Shown here: positions 1 to 5,491 of the stretch, one piece after another
How positions within the stretch are numbered: position 1 is the stretch's first letter
Layout of the letters: every line of letters begins with the position of its first letter
Assembly: GCA_049976445.1 (NCBI GenBank)
Contig: JBMFIF010000067.1
Span: 1 to 7,886, forward strand
Source: JAVZOV01 sp049976445
GTDB lineage: Archaea > Thermoproteota > Thermoprotei > Gearchaeales > WAQG01
Length of the DNA stretch: 7,886 bases
Direction of reading: 5' to 3'
Made by a program: the position numbers and the translations under genes
Notes under the pieces: generated by a model
The model's database searches: none
Told to the model about the DNA's origin: nothing
What the model saw: only the letters and a program-made list of their open reading frames with translations

Positions 1-77
1 AGTATTCAAAGATATTCACCGACACCTCACCACAAGTAGTACCGCAAACTCACATAAAGCTTATGTGGACAGTCTCT
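1..77. repeat. Left copy of 77-nt terminal inverted repeat, probable IS end
   Basis: Positions 1-77 are the exact reverse complement of 7810-7886, and identity stops at base 78 here and at 7809 on the other side. The inner edge (near GGACAGTCTCT) falls inside the reading frame of an Mrp-type ATPase, so the repeat interrupts that gene. A subterminal hairpin, CACATAA-agc-TTATGTG, lies at 51-67. I infer that this is one end of an insertion sequence whose body is outside the window. No transposase domain is visible and the IS family cannot be named. The length of exactly 77 also equals a k-mer size common in short-read assembly, so the window edges may simply be where an assembly graph met a repeat. 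Confidence 0.75.
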
Positions 78-624
78 TGGAGTAGAAAACAAACTTCATA
101 GTGTAACAAGGTATGGCATACTACCATTTTATATACAAGACCTTGGGATTATAACCTTGAACGGTATAGTCAAAGACAGATATATAGTATTGCCAGGAAG
201 TGATAGAGGAAGTGTAATGGAATCATTGATATCATATTCTGACTTTAGAAGTGCTGAACATGTAGTATTTGATATGCCACCAGGATTAAGTGATGAAATC
301 TTAATACTGAATAGAATAACCAAGTATGACCCAATTATAGTAACAACACCATCAAAAATTTCTACTAAAACTGTAGAACAATTGTTGCAATTCTTAAACG
401 ATACAAAGATCGCCCCAAAATATCTAATAGTGAATATGGCTTATATAAACTATGAAAATACTATAATCAGACCATTCGGTGATATTATACATGCAAAAAA
501 ACTTTCAGAAAAATATAATGCCAATCTAATCGAAATACCTATTGATCCAAGCATAGAAGAGTTTGTTGGTAGAATTCATGAATACAACGGTGAAATTATT
601 AAAAAATTAAGTGCAGTAATCTGA
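76..624 (+). pseudogene. Mrp/NBP35 (MinD-superfamily) P-loop ATPase, 5'-truncated
   Basis: This is the C-terminal part (about 182 residues) of an Mrp/NBP35-family deviant-Walker ATPase, a family that carries Fe-S clusters or assists metalloenzyme assembly in the cytoplasm. The frame is open from the repeat junction, beginning LGVEN, which matches the residues after the family's GPS..LLGV motif. It continues with GI.P, then GSDRGSVMESL (the RG..M segment) and FDMPPGLSDE (the D-PPG-DE motif); near the end IPIDPSI matches the family's IPLDP motif. The Walker A loop and roughly the first 50-60 residues are missing because of the terminal repeat. The TTG at 157 lies within the domain and is not a family start. 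The CxxC that usually binds the cluster is absent: the place after VNMAYINYEN has no cysteine. It may be a non-Fe-S paralogue, conceivably an ATPase-type HypB. Stop is TGA. Confidence 0.78.
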
Positions 625-638
625 CCTCTCATGTGGGA

Positions 639-643
639 TTTTT
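639..643 (+). terminator. Possible oligo-T terminator after the Mrp-type gene
   Basis: A run of five T lies 15 nt after the TGA stop, in GGGATTTTTAATT. Archaeal RNA polymerase often terminates at such oligo-T tracts without a hairpin. The run is short, so this is weak evidence. Confidence 0.3.
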
Positions 644-923
644 AATTAAACAAAGTTAAGATGATAACATCATAAGAATTAATATTCAAGAATTTATTTA
701 AGTATATCTCTTGTTGTGCTCATCAGGATATATACATAATGAATATAACTTACAGTCCTCTTTTCATTTCACAACATAAAACTTAAGAATTCTTGTACCT
801 GAGCGCATAAATTTGATGCTTTCTTTTAAAGAAGATTATTCCTAACGCCTTGAAAAATATTCAAGAAAATTTATTTACCTATAAATAATTAAGAGATAGT
901 CTTCACATTCGTATGAAATAAAC

Positions 924-930
924 TTTATAA
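924..930 (+). promoter_or_regulatory. TATA box of the macro-domain gene
   Basis: TTTATAA is centred about 35 nt before the ATG at 962. Archaeal transcription would then start near 953, giving a nearly leaderless mRNA; this agrees with the lack of a Shine-Dalgarno sequence before this ATG. Confidence 0.5.
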
Positions 931-961
931 TTATTTATTTTAGTTATAATAATGAGTTCAA

Positions 962-1504
962 ATGTATACAAGAGTTCTTAATCATAACATTATTTTAGAG
1001 ATTGTTTCAGGTGATATTACTGAAGAGCCCTGTGATGCAATAGTTAACCCTGCAAATAGCCTTTTGATCATGGGTGGTGGTGTGGCAGGTGCATTAAAAA
1101 GAAAAGGAGGGAATGAGATTGAGAAGGAAGCATTATTAAAAGCTCCTGTGCCTGTTGGTAAAGCCATTCACACGAAAGCAGGAAAATTAAAGGTGAAATA
1201 TATAATACATGCACCAACAATGGAAAAACCGGCAATGAAAATAAGTTCAGAAAATGTTTATAAGGCTACTGAAGCAGCATTGTTAGAAGCCGAAAATTTA
1301 GGTATTGAAAGTATAGCTTTTCCTGTGATGGGAGCCGGTGTTGGAGGACTTAAAATAGATGAAGCTGGTGCAACCATGATTAAGGCAATAAAAAATATAA
1401 TCTCTCAAGGAAAATTAAAATCATTAAAGAAAATTAAAATAATTGCATATGGAGAAGAAGCACTAAAAGAACTTATCAGGGGAATTAACGAACAACTACA
1501 ATAA
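962..1504 (+). CDS. Macro-domain (ADP-ribose-binding) protein
   Basis: A 180-residue single-domain protein of the AF1521-like macro family, which binds ADP-ribose and often removes it from proteins or nucleic acids or hydrolyses related metabolites in the cytoplasm. The motifs are in order: GDITEEPCDAIVNPAN at 17-32 (Asp18 is the expected adenine contact; NPAN replaces the more common NAAN), the phosphate loop MGGGVAGAL at 37-45, then ApvpVGKAIHTKAGKL around 61-76, and the second loop FPVMGAGVGGL at 120-130. Length is usual for a stand-alone macro protein, with no extra domain. An ATG at 952 is out of frame and closes quickly, so 962 is the start. The gene has its own promoter and is not obviously linked in function to the nickel genes. 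The specific substrate cannot be told. Confidence 0.9.
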   Translation: MYTRVLNHNIILEIVSGDITEEPCDAIVNPANSLLIMGGGVAGALKRKGGNEIEKEALLKAPVPVGKAIHTKAGKLKVKYIIHAPTMEKPAMKISSENVYKATEAALLEAENLGIESIAFPVMGAGVGGLKIDEAGATMIKAIKNIISQGKLKSLKKIKIIAYGEEALKELIRGINEQLQ

Positions 1505-1551
1505 CCTACATTCAAAAACAATGTTCAGTTAAAATGCTAACTCGAAAAAAC

Positions 1552-1558
1552 TTATAAG
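1552..1558 (+). promoter_or_regulatory. TATA box of tatA
   Basis: TTATAAG is centred about 36 nt before the ATG at 1591 and predicts a transcript start near 1580, with a leader of about 10 nt. No strong Shine-Dalgarno motif precedes the ATG. Confidence 0.45.
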
Positions 1559-1590
1559 ATACACTAAAATACACTATTATGTGAAAAACT

Positions 1591-1923
1591 ATGGCATTAG
1601 ATCCTCTTGAAACACTTGTTGCAGGTATTATTATTTTAGCGTTAATAATATGGGGTCCAAGTAAAATACCAGAGTTAGCCCGCGCACTAGGACGCGCAAA
1701 ACGGGAATACGAAAAAGCATCGCGTGGATTAGAAGAAGAGATAAACAAAATAGCACAACTCTCATCTACTGAAAGTTCACAAACTGTATCAAGTGCATCG
1801 GGTGATGATAAACTCATAGAAATTGCGAAGAACCTTGGAATCAATACTGAAGGTAAGACCAGAGATGAAATTGCGAAAGAGATAATAGAGAAGGCAAAAG
1901 GTACTAATCATTCTCAATCTTAA
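1591..1923 (+). CDS. tatA: Sec-independent translocase subunit TatA/TatB family
   Basis: A 110-residue Tat pore-type subunit, which helps move folded, often cofactor-bearing proteins across the cytoplasmic membrane. A short N-terminal membrane helix (about 8-20) is followed by the family hinge and amphipathic helix WGPSKIPELARALGRAKREY at 21-40. A charged, Ser/Thr-rich linker and a helical tail LIEIAKNLGINTEGKTRDEI close the protein. Such a small C-terminal tail (LGI.T.GKT.DEI) is, as I recall, a feature of many archaeal TatA proteins. The Tat pathway is used by exported [NiFe]-hydrogenase small subunits, so the link to hyp genes is plausible, but no tatC or hydrogenase structural gene is visible. 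A GTG at 1581 is out of frame. Stop is TAA. Confidence 0.9.
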   Translation: MALDPLETLVAGIIILALIIWGPSKIPELARALGRAKREYEKASRGLEEEINKIAQLSSTESSQTVSSASGDDKLIEIAKNLGINTEGKTRDEIAKEIIEKAKGTNHSQS

Positions 1924-1970
1924 ACCAGAAACAATTAAATTTGTTATCATGAAGTGATTCTAAAAGCGTT

Positions 1971-1993
1971 GTTACACTTTGGTCTAGTGCAAC
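1971..1993. promoter_or_regulatory. Imperfect palindrome upstream of the ncRNA promoter, possible operator
   Basis: GTTACACT-N7-AGTGCAAC is an inverted repeat with one mismatch in eight, ending 15 nt before the TATA box at 2009. Its half-site resembles the GTAACACT half-site of the perfect palindrome between nikR and nikM, with different spacing. A regulatory role is a guess. Confidence 0.25.
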
Positions 1994-2008
1994 TGTTGTT
2001 TGCGGATG

Positions 2009-2016
2009 TTATATAC
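2009..2016 (+). promoter_or_regulatory. TATA box for a non-coding transcript
   Basis: TTATATAC lies in AT-rich DNA just before a G+C-richer, hairpin-rich block. Archaeal spacing predicts transcription from about 2038-2041, which is exactly where the 5' arm of the first large stem begins (2040). No open reading frame follows, so the product would be an RNA. Confidence 0.5.
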
Positions 2017-2039
2017 TTCTCTTGTTTAATGCACTTTGG

Positions 2040-2350
2040 ATCATAACTTCTCTGGGTTGATGATAGGTAGGATTTCCAATGGAAAGATAGGCTCATCCAT
2101 TAACGTCCAAGGGAGTTATGATTGGCGGGTTACTCCCCACTCACGTGCTACTCCTGATCTTGTGAGGGGATTCGATGTGTGGGAGATGCCCATCGGATGA
2201 TGGGGCAACAGGGTATATACTCTTTTGCAAGTTTCCAGTGGAAACAGGGATTGTTTCGTGAAATCATGTGAATAAATAACCTATATTTCTACTGGAAAAT
2301 ATAGAGGTAGCCTTGGGTAGGGGGGATTTCCCCTACTTCAATCCCTAGGG
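2040..2350 (+). ncRNA. Candidate structured non-coding RNA, about 310 nt
   Basis: This block has no long ORF on either strand, is visibly richer in G+C than the surrounding genes, and is full of complementary arms. In order: a long stem 2040-2055 with 2107-2122 (one mismatch, some G-U pairs), holding an inner hairpin GATGA/TCATC and TTTCC-aat-GGAAA (2073-2085); CCCCaCTCAC with GTGAGGGG (2135-2144/2162-2169); TGCCCATC-ggat-GATGGGGCA (2187-2207); GTTTCC-agt-GGAAAC (2231-2245); CTATATTT with AAATATAG (2281-2304); GTAGGGG with CCCCTAC (2317-2336), framed by CCTTGGG/CCCTAGG. A TATA box stands about 27 nt before the 5' arm. I searched by eye for signatures of archaeal SRP RNA (GGAAG/AGCAG helix 8), RNase P RNA (GAGGAAAGUCC) and tRNA and found none. 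Ends and strand are inferred; the class is unknown. Confidence 0.45.
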
Positions 2351-2379
2351 TGTATAAAGTAAAACTCTAAGGGCACCGC

Positions 2380-3398
2380 TTAACATATTCTAGGTACTAT
2401 ATCTCCTGTTGGCATTTCAAGAATTTTGACTCCGCCTATTGTAGTTTTTGTGATCACTATTCCTTTATTTTCCCAATCTTTTGGTTCTGTTACATATCCT
2501 ATGGTTGAAGGTTGGAAGTTTAATGATTCAAGGTCTTTTATTATATCTTTTTCTATATCTGGGCTTACGGAAAGGACGGCAGTTCCTTCATTAGCCAATA
2601 CAAACGGATCAAGCCCAGTTATTTCGGTAATGGATTTAACTTCTTGAAGTATTGGTACTTTGCTTTCTTCTATTATTATCATTTTTTTAGCTAATTGTGC
2701 CCATTCATTTAATGTTGATGCAAGTCCTCCTCTTGTAGGATCTCGCGCAGCATGGATCTTATCTTTATATTTATTAAAAATTCTAAGTAATGGTATTAAG
2801 GGTTTTACATCACTTTTTAATGAAGTTTGGATTCCGTATTGCATTGCAGCTATGACCGCTCCATGAGTTCCTATTGGACCAGTAACTATTATTTTGTCTT
2901 CAGGCATTACTATATCTATTATTGGATTTTCAGTAATACCTATGCCTACTGTATTTATTACTATTCCTTTCATTGAGTCTGACGGCATTACTTTAAAATC
3001 TCCACCTATTAATGGTATGTTGTATTTTTTAGAATGCTTAGCATGGATTCAAGAATTTTCTCTAAGTCGCTGATAAGAAATCCTTCACTAACTACTATTG
3101 AATCTAGCATGGCAATTGGCGATGCTCCCATCATAATCAAATCATTAATTGTACCTGAAATTGCTAGTATTCCAATATCTCCTCCAGGAAAGAATATAGG
3201 ATTTACTGTGTATGAGTCTGTTGTGATGATTAATTTGTCTCCTTTTAAATTTATTACAGCTCCATCATCAGGATAATTTATTCCTATTCCTCCGATTGTT
3301 TGTTTTAATTGTTCGGGCACTTTTGAAAAAATTATTTGTTGAAGCAAATGTTGTGTCTCTCTTCCTCCATTACCATGAGAAATGAGTATTGTATCCAT
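2380..3398 (-). CDS. hypE: Hydrogenase maturation protein HypE, with a -1 frameshift
   Basis: HypE dehydrates carbamoyl-thiocarboxamide on its C-terminal Cys to a thiocyanate, supplying the CN ligands for the [NiFe] active site with HypF, HypC and HypD. The reading runs 3398-3009 in one frame (MDTILISHGNGGRET, PDDGAVI, TTDSYTVNPIFFPGGD, ISGTINDLIMMGA) and then down to 2380 in the -1 frame (IPLIGGDFKVMPSDSMKG, DPTRGGLASTLNEWA, DPFVLANEGTAVLSV). It ends in the catalytic PRIC. The two halves join precisely at heptamer A-AAA-AAT (3030-3024, minus strand); without the shift the first half stops at TAA 3011-3009. One extra A would give a normal 339-residue HypE. A strong GGAGG precedes the ATG. It is last of hypD-hypC-hypE. 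Either recoding, mutation or a homopolymer error is possible. Confidence 0.9.
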
Positions 3399-3402
3399 AT
3401 TT

Positions 3403-3699
3403 TTATTCCTCCAAAATTTTCATTGCTGTATTAAGAAATTCTTTAACTGCCTTATCTGCATCTTCTCCGGTCATTAATGCTGTTTCTCTTATTTGTTCTG
3501 CGATAAAGTTTATATTTTCTATTACATCTTCTTTTGTTATTTTAGATATTATGACACCAGCGTGTACAATAACAAAGTCACCGATCTTAAGGTCATCCAC
3601 TCCTATTACAACTTTTTTAAATGTGCCACTTAGAAAATCAACAGTCGCTGTTACATCCGAATCTATCGATACTACTTTAGCAGGAACACCCCAACACAT
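3403..3699 (-). CDS. hypC: Hydrogenase maturation chaperone HypC
   Basis: A 98-residue HypC/HupF chaperone. It begins MCWGVPAKVV; after Met removal, Cys2 binds the iron that HypD loads with CO and cyanide, and HypC then passes it to the hydrogenase large-subunit precursor. A beta-rich OB-like core follows (ATVDFLSGTFKKVVIGVDDLKIGDFVIVHAGVIIS), then a helical C-terminal region of about 40 residues ending AMKILEE. It is somewhat longer than the usual 75-90 residues. The ATG lies one base after the hypD stop, so translation is probably coupled, and hypE follows after four bases. No lesion is seen; stop is TAA. Confidence 0.95.
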   Translation of the reverse strand: MCWGVPAKVVSIDSDVTATVDFLSGTFKKVVIGVDDLKIGDFVIVHAGVIISKITKEDVIENINFIAEQIRETALMTGEDADKAVKEFLNTAMKILEE

Positions 3700-3700
3700 T

Positions 3701-4897
3701 TTATCTTACCTCATTCATAATATTTAATACCTTTTGGATAGATCCAAACCGTGCCCACACGGAACATGCTCCTTCCATAGATACCATGCATGGTCCCCAA
3801 GGTTTTGCTGGAGTGCAAGCTTTCATAAACATTGGACAATCTGTGGGATACACCATTCCAAGTGTTACCTCAGCGCATTTACAATTTGGGGGTAAATCAT
3901 AATCCCATGGTACATCTTTTATACCAAGCTGATACTTAGCATCGTATTTTGAATATTTCTCTTGTAATGCAAGTCCACTTTTAGGTATTAGTCCTATTCC
4001 TCTCCATATTGCATCAACAATCGTGAAAACTTTATTTATTGCATTTTGAGCATATTTATTTCCTTCACGAGTGGCGACTCTTTTGTATTCAAGTTCTGTG
4101 TAAGATATGTTTTCAGTATAAATCATTTGCAGTATCTTAAGAATACTAGCAATAACATCCATAGGTTCAAAGCCTGTAACGACTGCAGGGATTTTATATT
4201 CTTTAGGTAGAAAGTCCCAGCTCATGGCACCGATTATAGTAGATACGTGTCCTGGTGCTATAACTCCTGAGATAGGAATTAATCCCTTATTTTTGTGTAA
4301 TCTGATGGCATATTCGGCAGCAGGTGCTGTAAACCTTAATGATGAATAAAAGAGAAGATTCTCTGGTACTTTATTCTTTTCAAAAAGGATAGCGTAACTT
4401 GGTGCTGTTGTTTCGAATCCAATCCCCATAAATACAGAAAGTTTCCTACTCTGCTTTGCATCTTCAACAGCATCAATAAAACTATAAACTATTTGAACAT
4501 CAGCACCCATGGATTTTGCTACTGCAAGACTTCCTACCTCATTTTTCTTGTAATGTCTTACTGTTGGTAGTCTAAAAACATCTCCGAAAGTGTATATTCT
4601 AAAACCTTTCATTGCTAATTTTATTATATTCTCTATATCACTAGAGGGTGTTACACATACTGGACATCCAGGTCCAGGGATTAGTTCTATTTCCTTTGGT
4701 ATCATATATCTTAAACCATAATGTGTAGTGGTCCATTCATGAGAACCACAAAAATTCATAATTTTTATTTTTTCTCTTTTTATTTTTTTTACAACTAAAG
4801 GGGTAATTTGATGTATCTGTGAGATAATTGATTTAGCTAATAAGGAATTTTCTCTAAACACAGCCTCTATTTGCTTAGGAAGCAGTAAAGAATCCAC
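3701..4897 (-). CDS. hypD: Hydrogenase maturation protein HypD
   Basis: A 398-residue HypD, the [4Fe-4S] scaffold on which, together with HypC, the Fe(CN)2CO group of [NiFe] hydrogenase is put together. Family motifs are intact: NFCGSHEWT (Cys50), GPGCPVCVT (Cys78, Cys81), GIGFETTAPS at 158-167, APGHVSTIIG (214-223), GFEPMDVI (242-249), WRGIG..P.SGL (298-309), and the C-terminal cluster region with Cys339, Cys341, Cys354, Cys361, Cys370 and Cys378 in NCKC, DCPMF, ACTP and GPCMVSMEGAC. The start is a GTG at 4897-4895, preceded by GGGGGAT five bases upstream as a ribosome-binding site. It begins the hypD-hypC-hypE operon and overlaps nothing. No lesion is visible. Confidence 0.96.
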   Translation of the reverse strand: MDSLLLPKQIEAVFRENSLLAKSIISQIHQITPLVVKKIKREKIKIMNFCGSHEWTTTHYGLRYMIPKEIELIPGPGCPVCVTPSSDIENIIKLAMKGFRIYTFGDVFRLPTVRHYKKNEVGSLAVAKSMGADVQIVYSFIDAVEDAKQSRKLSVFMGIGFETTAPSYAILFEKNKVPENLLFYSSLRFTAPAAEYAIRLHKNKGLIPISGVIAPGHVSTIIGAMSWDFLPKEYKIPAVVTGFEPMDVIASILKILQMIYTENISYTELEYKRVATREGNKYAQNAINKVFTIVDAIWRGIGLIPKSGLALQEKYSKYDAKYQLGIKDVPWDYDLPPNCKCAEVTLGMVYPTDCPMFMKACTPAKPWGPCMVSMEGACSVWARFGSIQKVLNIMNEVR

Positions 4898-4927
4898 TAA
4901 AATCCCCCATTCTTATTTATGATTTTA

Positions 4928-4943
4928 CTTCTATTTAAAGAAG
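4928..4943 (-). promoter_or_regulatory. hypD promoter: TATA-like box within a small palindrome
   Basis: On the minus strand CTTTAAATAG (4940-4931) is a TATA-like box about 38 nt before the hypD GTG, predicting a transcript start near 4910 and a short leader that includes GGGGGAT. The box lies inside a 16-bp inverted repeat CTTCT-N6-AGAAG, which could be an operator or chance in AT-rich DNA. Confidence 0.4.
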
Positions 4944-4982
4944 ATTTTTAAGTAAGATTAGATCTAGTTTCTATTTTAGTAT

Positions 4983-5384
4983 TCAGATTCCAATAGTGAT
5001 TGTAGTCAACCTGAGTTGTTTAACACCTCTCATGCGCATTAATTCCTTTGCTAGATTTTTAATAGATTTTATTTCTCCCTTTACTGCTATTACTAAGAGA
5101 CAATTTCTATCATCAATATGAATGTGCATATTTGAAATAATCACATTACGTTGAAGATGTTGTATATCTGTTAAATTTTCCTCTAACCCTTTCACTTCAT
5201 GATCATAAATGAGTGTTATAGTCCCTGCAACGATACCTGTCTCTTCATATTCCCACTTATATTCAGTCAAGAAATTGCGCATTGCAAGTTGGATAGCCTT
5301 AGACCTATCATAACCCATGCGTGTAATTATTTTATCAAACTCTGTAAGTAGTTCAGGAGGTACAGAAACTCCAAATCTTATAAC
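4983..5384 (-). CDS. nikR: Nickel-responsive repressor NikR, start codon non-canonical
   Basis: A ribbon-helix-helix repressor with a nickel-binding ACT-like domain that shuts off nickel import when nickel is sufficient. Aligned to E. coli NikR the frame gives 133 residues, the same length. The DNA-binding strand and helices read IRFGVSVPPELLTEFDKII..MGYDRSKAIQLAMRNFL. All four nickel ligands keep exact spacing: IQH (His76 in E. coli numbering), HIH (His87, His89) and Cys95. The first ATG in frame (5318) falls about 22 residues inside the DNA-binding domain and would destroy it. The family start falls on GTT (5384-5382), followed by ATA; there is no in-frame ATG, GTG or TTG between it and the upstream TAA (5405-5403). 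AGGAG at 5393-5389 is a fitting ribosome-binding site. It is divergent from nikM. Unusual start or lost start codon. Confidence 0.88.
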   Translation of the reverse strand, partial: VIRFGVSVPPELLTEFDKIITRMGYDRSKAIQLAMRNFLTEYKWEYEETGIVAGTITLIYDHEVKGLEENLTDIQHLQRNVIISNMHIHIDDRNCLLVIAVKGEIKSIKNLAKELMRMRGVKQLRLTTITIGI

Positions 5385-5432
5385 ACCACTCCTAGTTTTA
5401 ATTTACATCACCCATTCTCTAAATATTCATAG

Positions 5433-5445
5433 AAAAATATAAATA
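5433..5445. promoter_or_regulatory. Shared TATA region of divergent nikR and nikM promoters
   Basis: On + the box TATAAATA (5438-5445) predicts a start near 5468, leaving a leader of about 24 nt before nikM. On minus the overlapping ATTTATATTTTT predicts a start near 5412, leaving a leader of about 28 nt before nikR. Both leaders then contain a Shine-Dalgarno sequence. Confidence 0.5.
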
Positions 5446-5448
5446 TTG

Positions 5449-5476
5449 GTAACACTAATTATTAAATTAGTGTTAC
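5449..5476. promoter_or_regulatory. Perfect 28-bp palindrome, probable NikR operator
   Basis: GTAACACTAAT-N6-ATTAGTGTTAC is a perfect inverted repeat with 11-bp arms between divergent nikR and nikM. Its total of 28 bp equals the span of the E. coli NikR operator (GTATGA-N16-TCATAC), fitting a NikR tetramer that binds two half-sites on one face of DNA. It begins three bases after the shared TATA region and covers the predicted nikM transcription start. NikR bound here would block nikMNQO and probably nikR itself. That NikR is the binder is inferred from position and geometry. Confidence 0.75.
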
Positions 5477-5477
5477 T

Positions 5478-5486
5478 AAAGGTGAG
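5478..5486 (+). promoter_or_regulatory. Shine-Dalgarno site that sets the nikM TTG start
   Basis: AAAGGTGAG matches the archaeal anti-Shine-Dalgarno and ends five bases before TTG at 5492, which is followed directly by His-Ile-Pro-Asp-Gly. No such site precedes the internal TTG/ATG at 5615/5618. Confidence 0.6.
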
Positions 5487-5491
5487 CGAGT

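Larger units (their letters stand above)
625..961. other. AT-rich intergenic stretch with short repeats, no gene seen
   Basis: There is no credible reading frame on either strand and no tRNA-like fold. The stretch holds an oligo-T run after the upstream gene and an imperfect direct repeat (AATATTCAAG, then AATTTATTTA or AAAATTTATTTA) at 681-700 and 856-877. It also holds a palindrome AAGAATTCTT at 785-794, a small inverted repeat TTCTTT-t-AAAGAA at 821-833, and a hairpin CTTGAA-aaata-TTCAAG around 849-865. The TATA box of the macro-domain gene is at its right end. Another TATA-like tract (TTTAAGTATATC, 697-708) has no assignable gene. Confidence 0.6.

Noticed and set aside
1..77. C-terminus of a transposase within the terminal repeat
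   Set aside because: Two frames are open for short distances, but no transposase motif can be recognised in so few residues.
1512..1844. 110-residue minus-strand ORF over tatA
   Set aside because: It is antisense to a clear tatA, has no family motif and is a shadow of the coding frame; the same holds for the other ORFs opposite hypE, nikM, nikQ and nikO.
2231..2304. CRISPR-like repeats based on the recurring TTTCC/GGAAA motif
   Set aside because: The three copies differ in length and sequence, and their spacing is irregular; they fit hairpin tips rather than a repeat-spacer array.
2040..2350. SRP RNA, RNase P RNA or C/D-box RNA
   Set aside because: The conserved helix 8 of SRP RNA and the GAGGAAAGUCC region of RNase P RNA are not seen on either strand; a C-box-like TTGATGA lacks a matching CTGA at proper distance.
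4983..5318. NikR beginning at ATG 5318
   Set aside because: It would remove about 22 residues of the ribbon-helix-helix domain that are plainly encoded upstream in frame.
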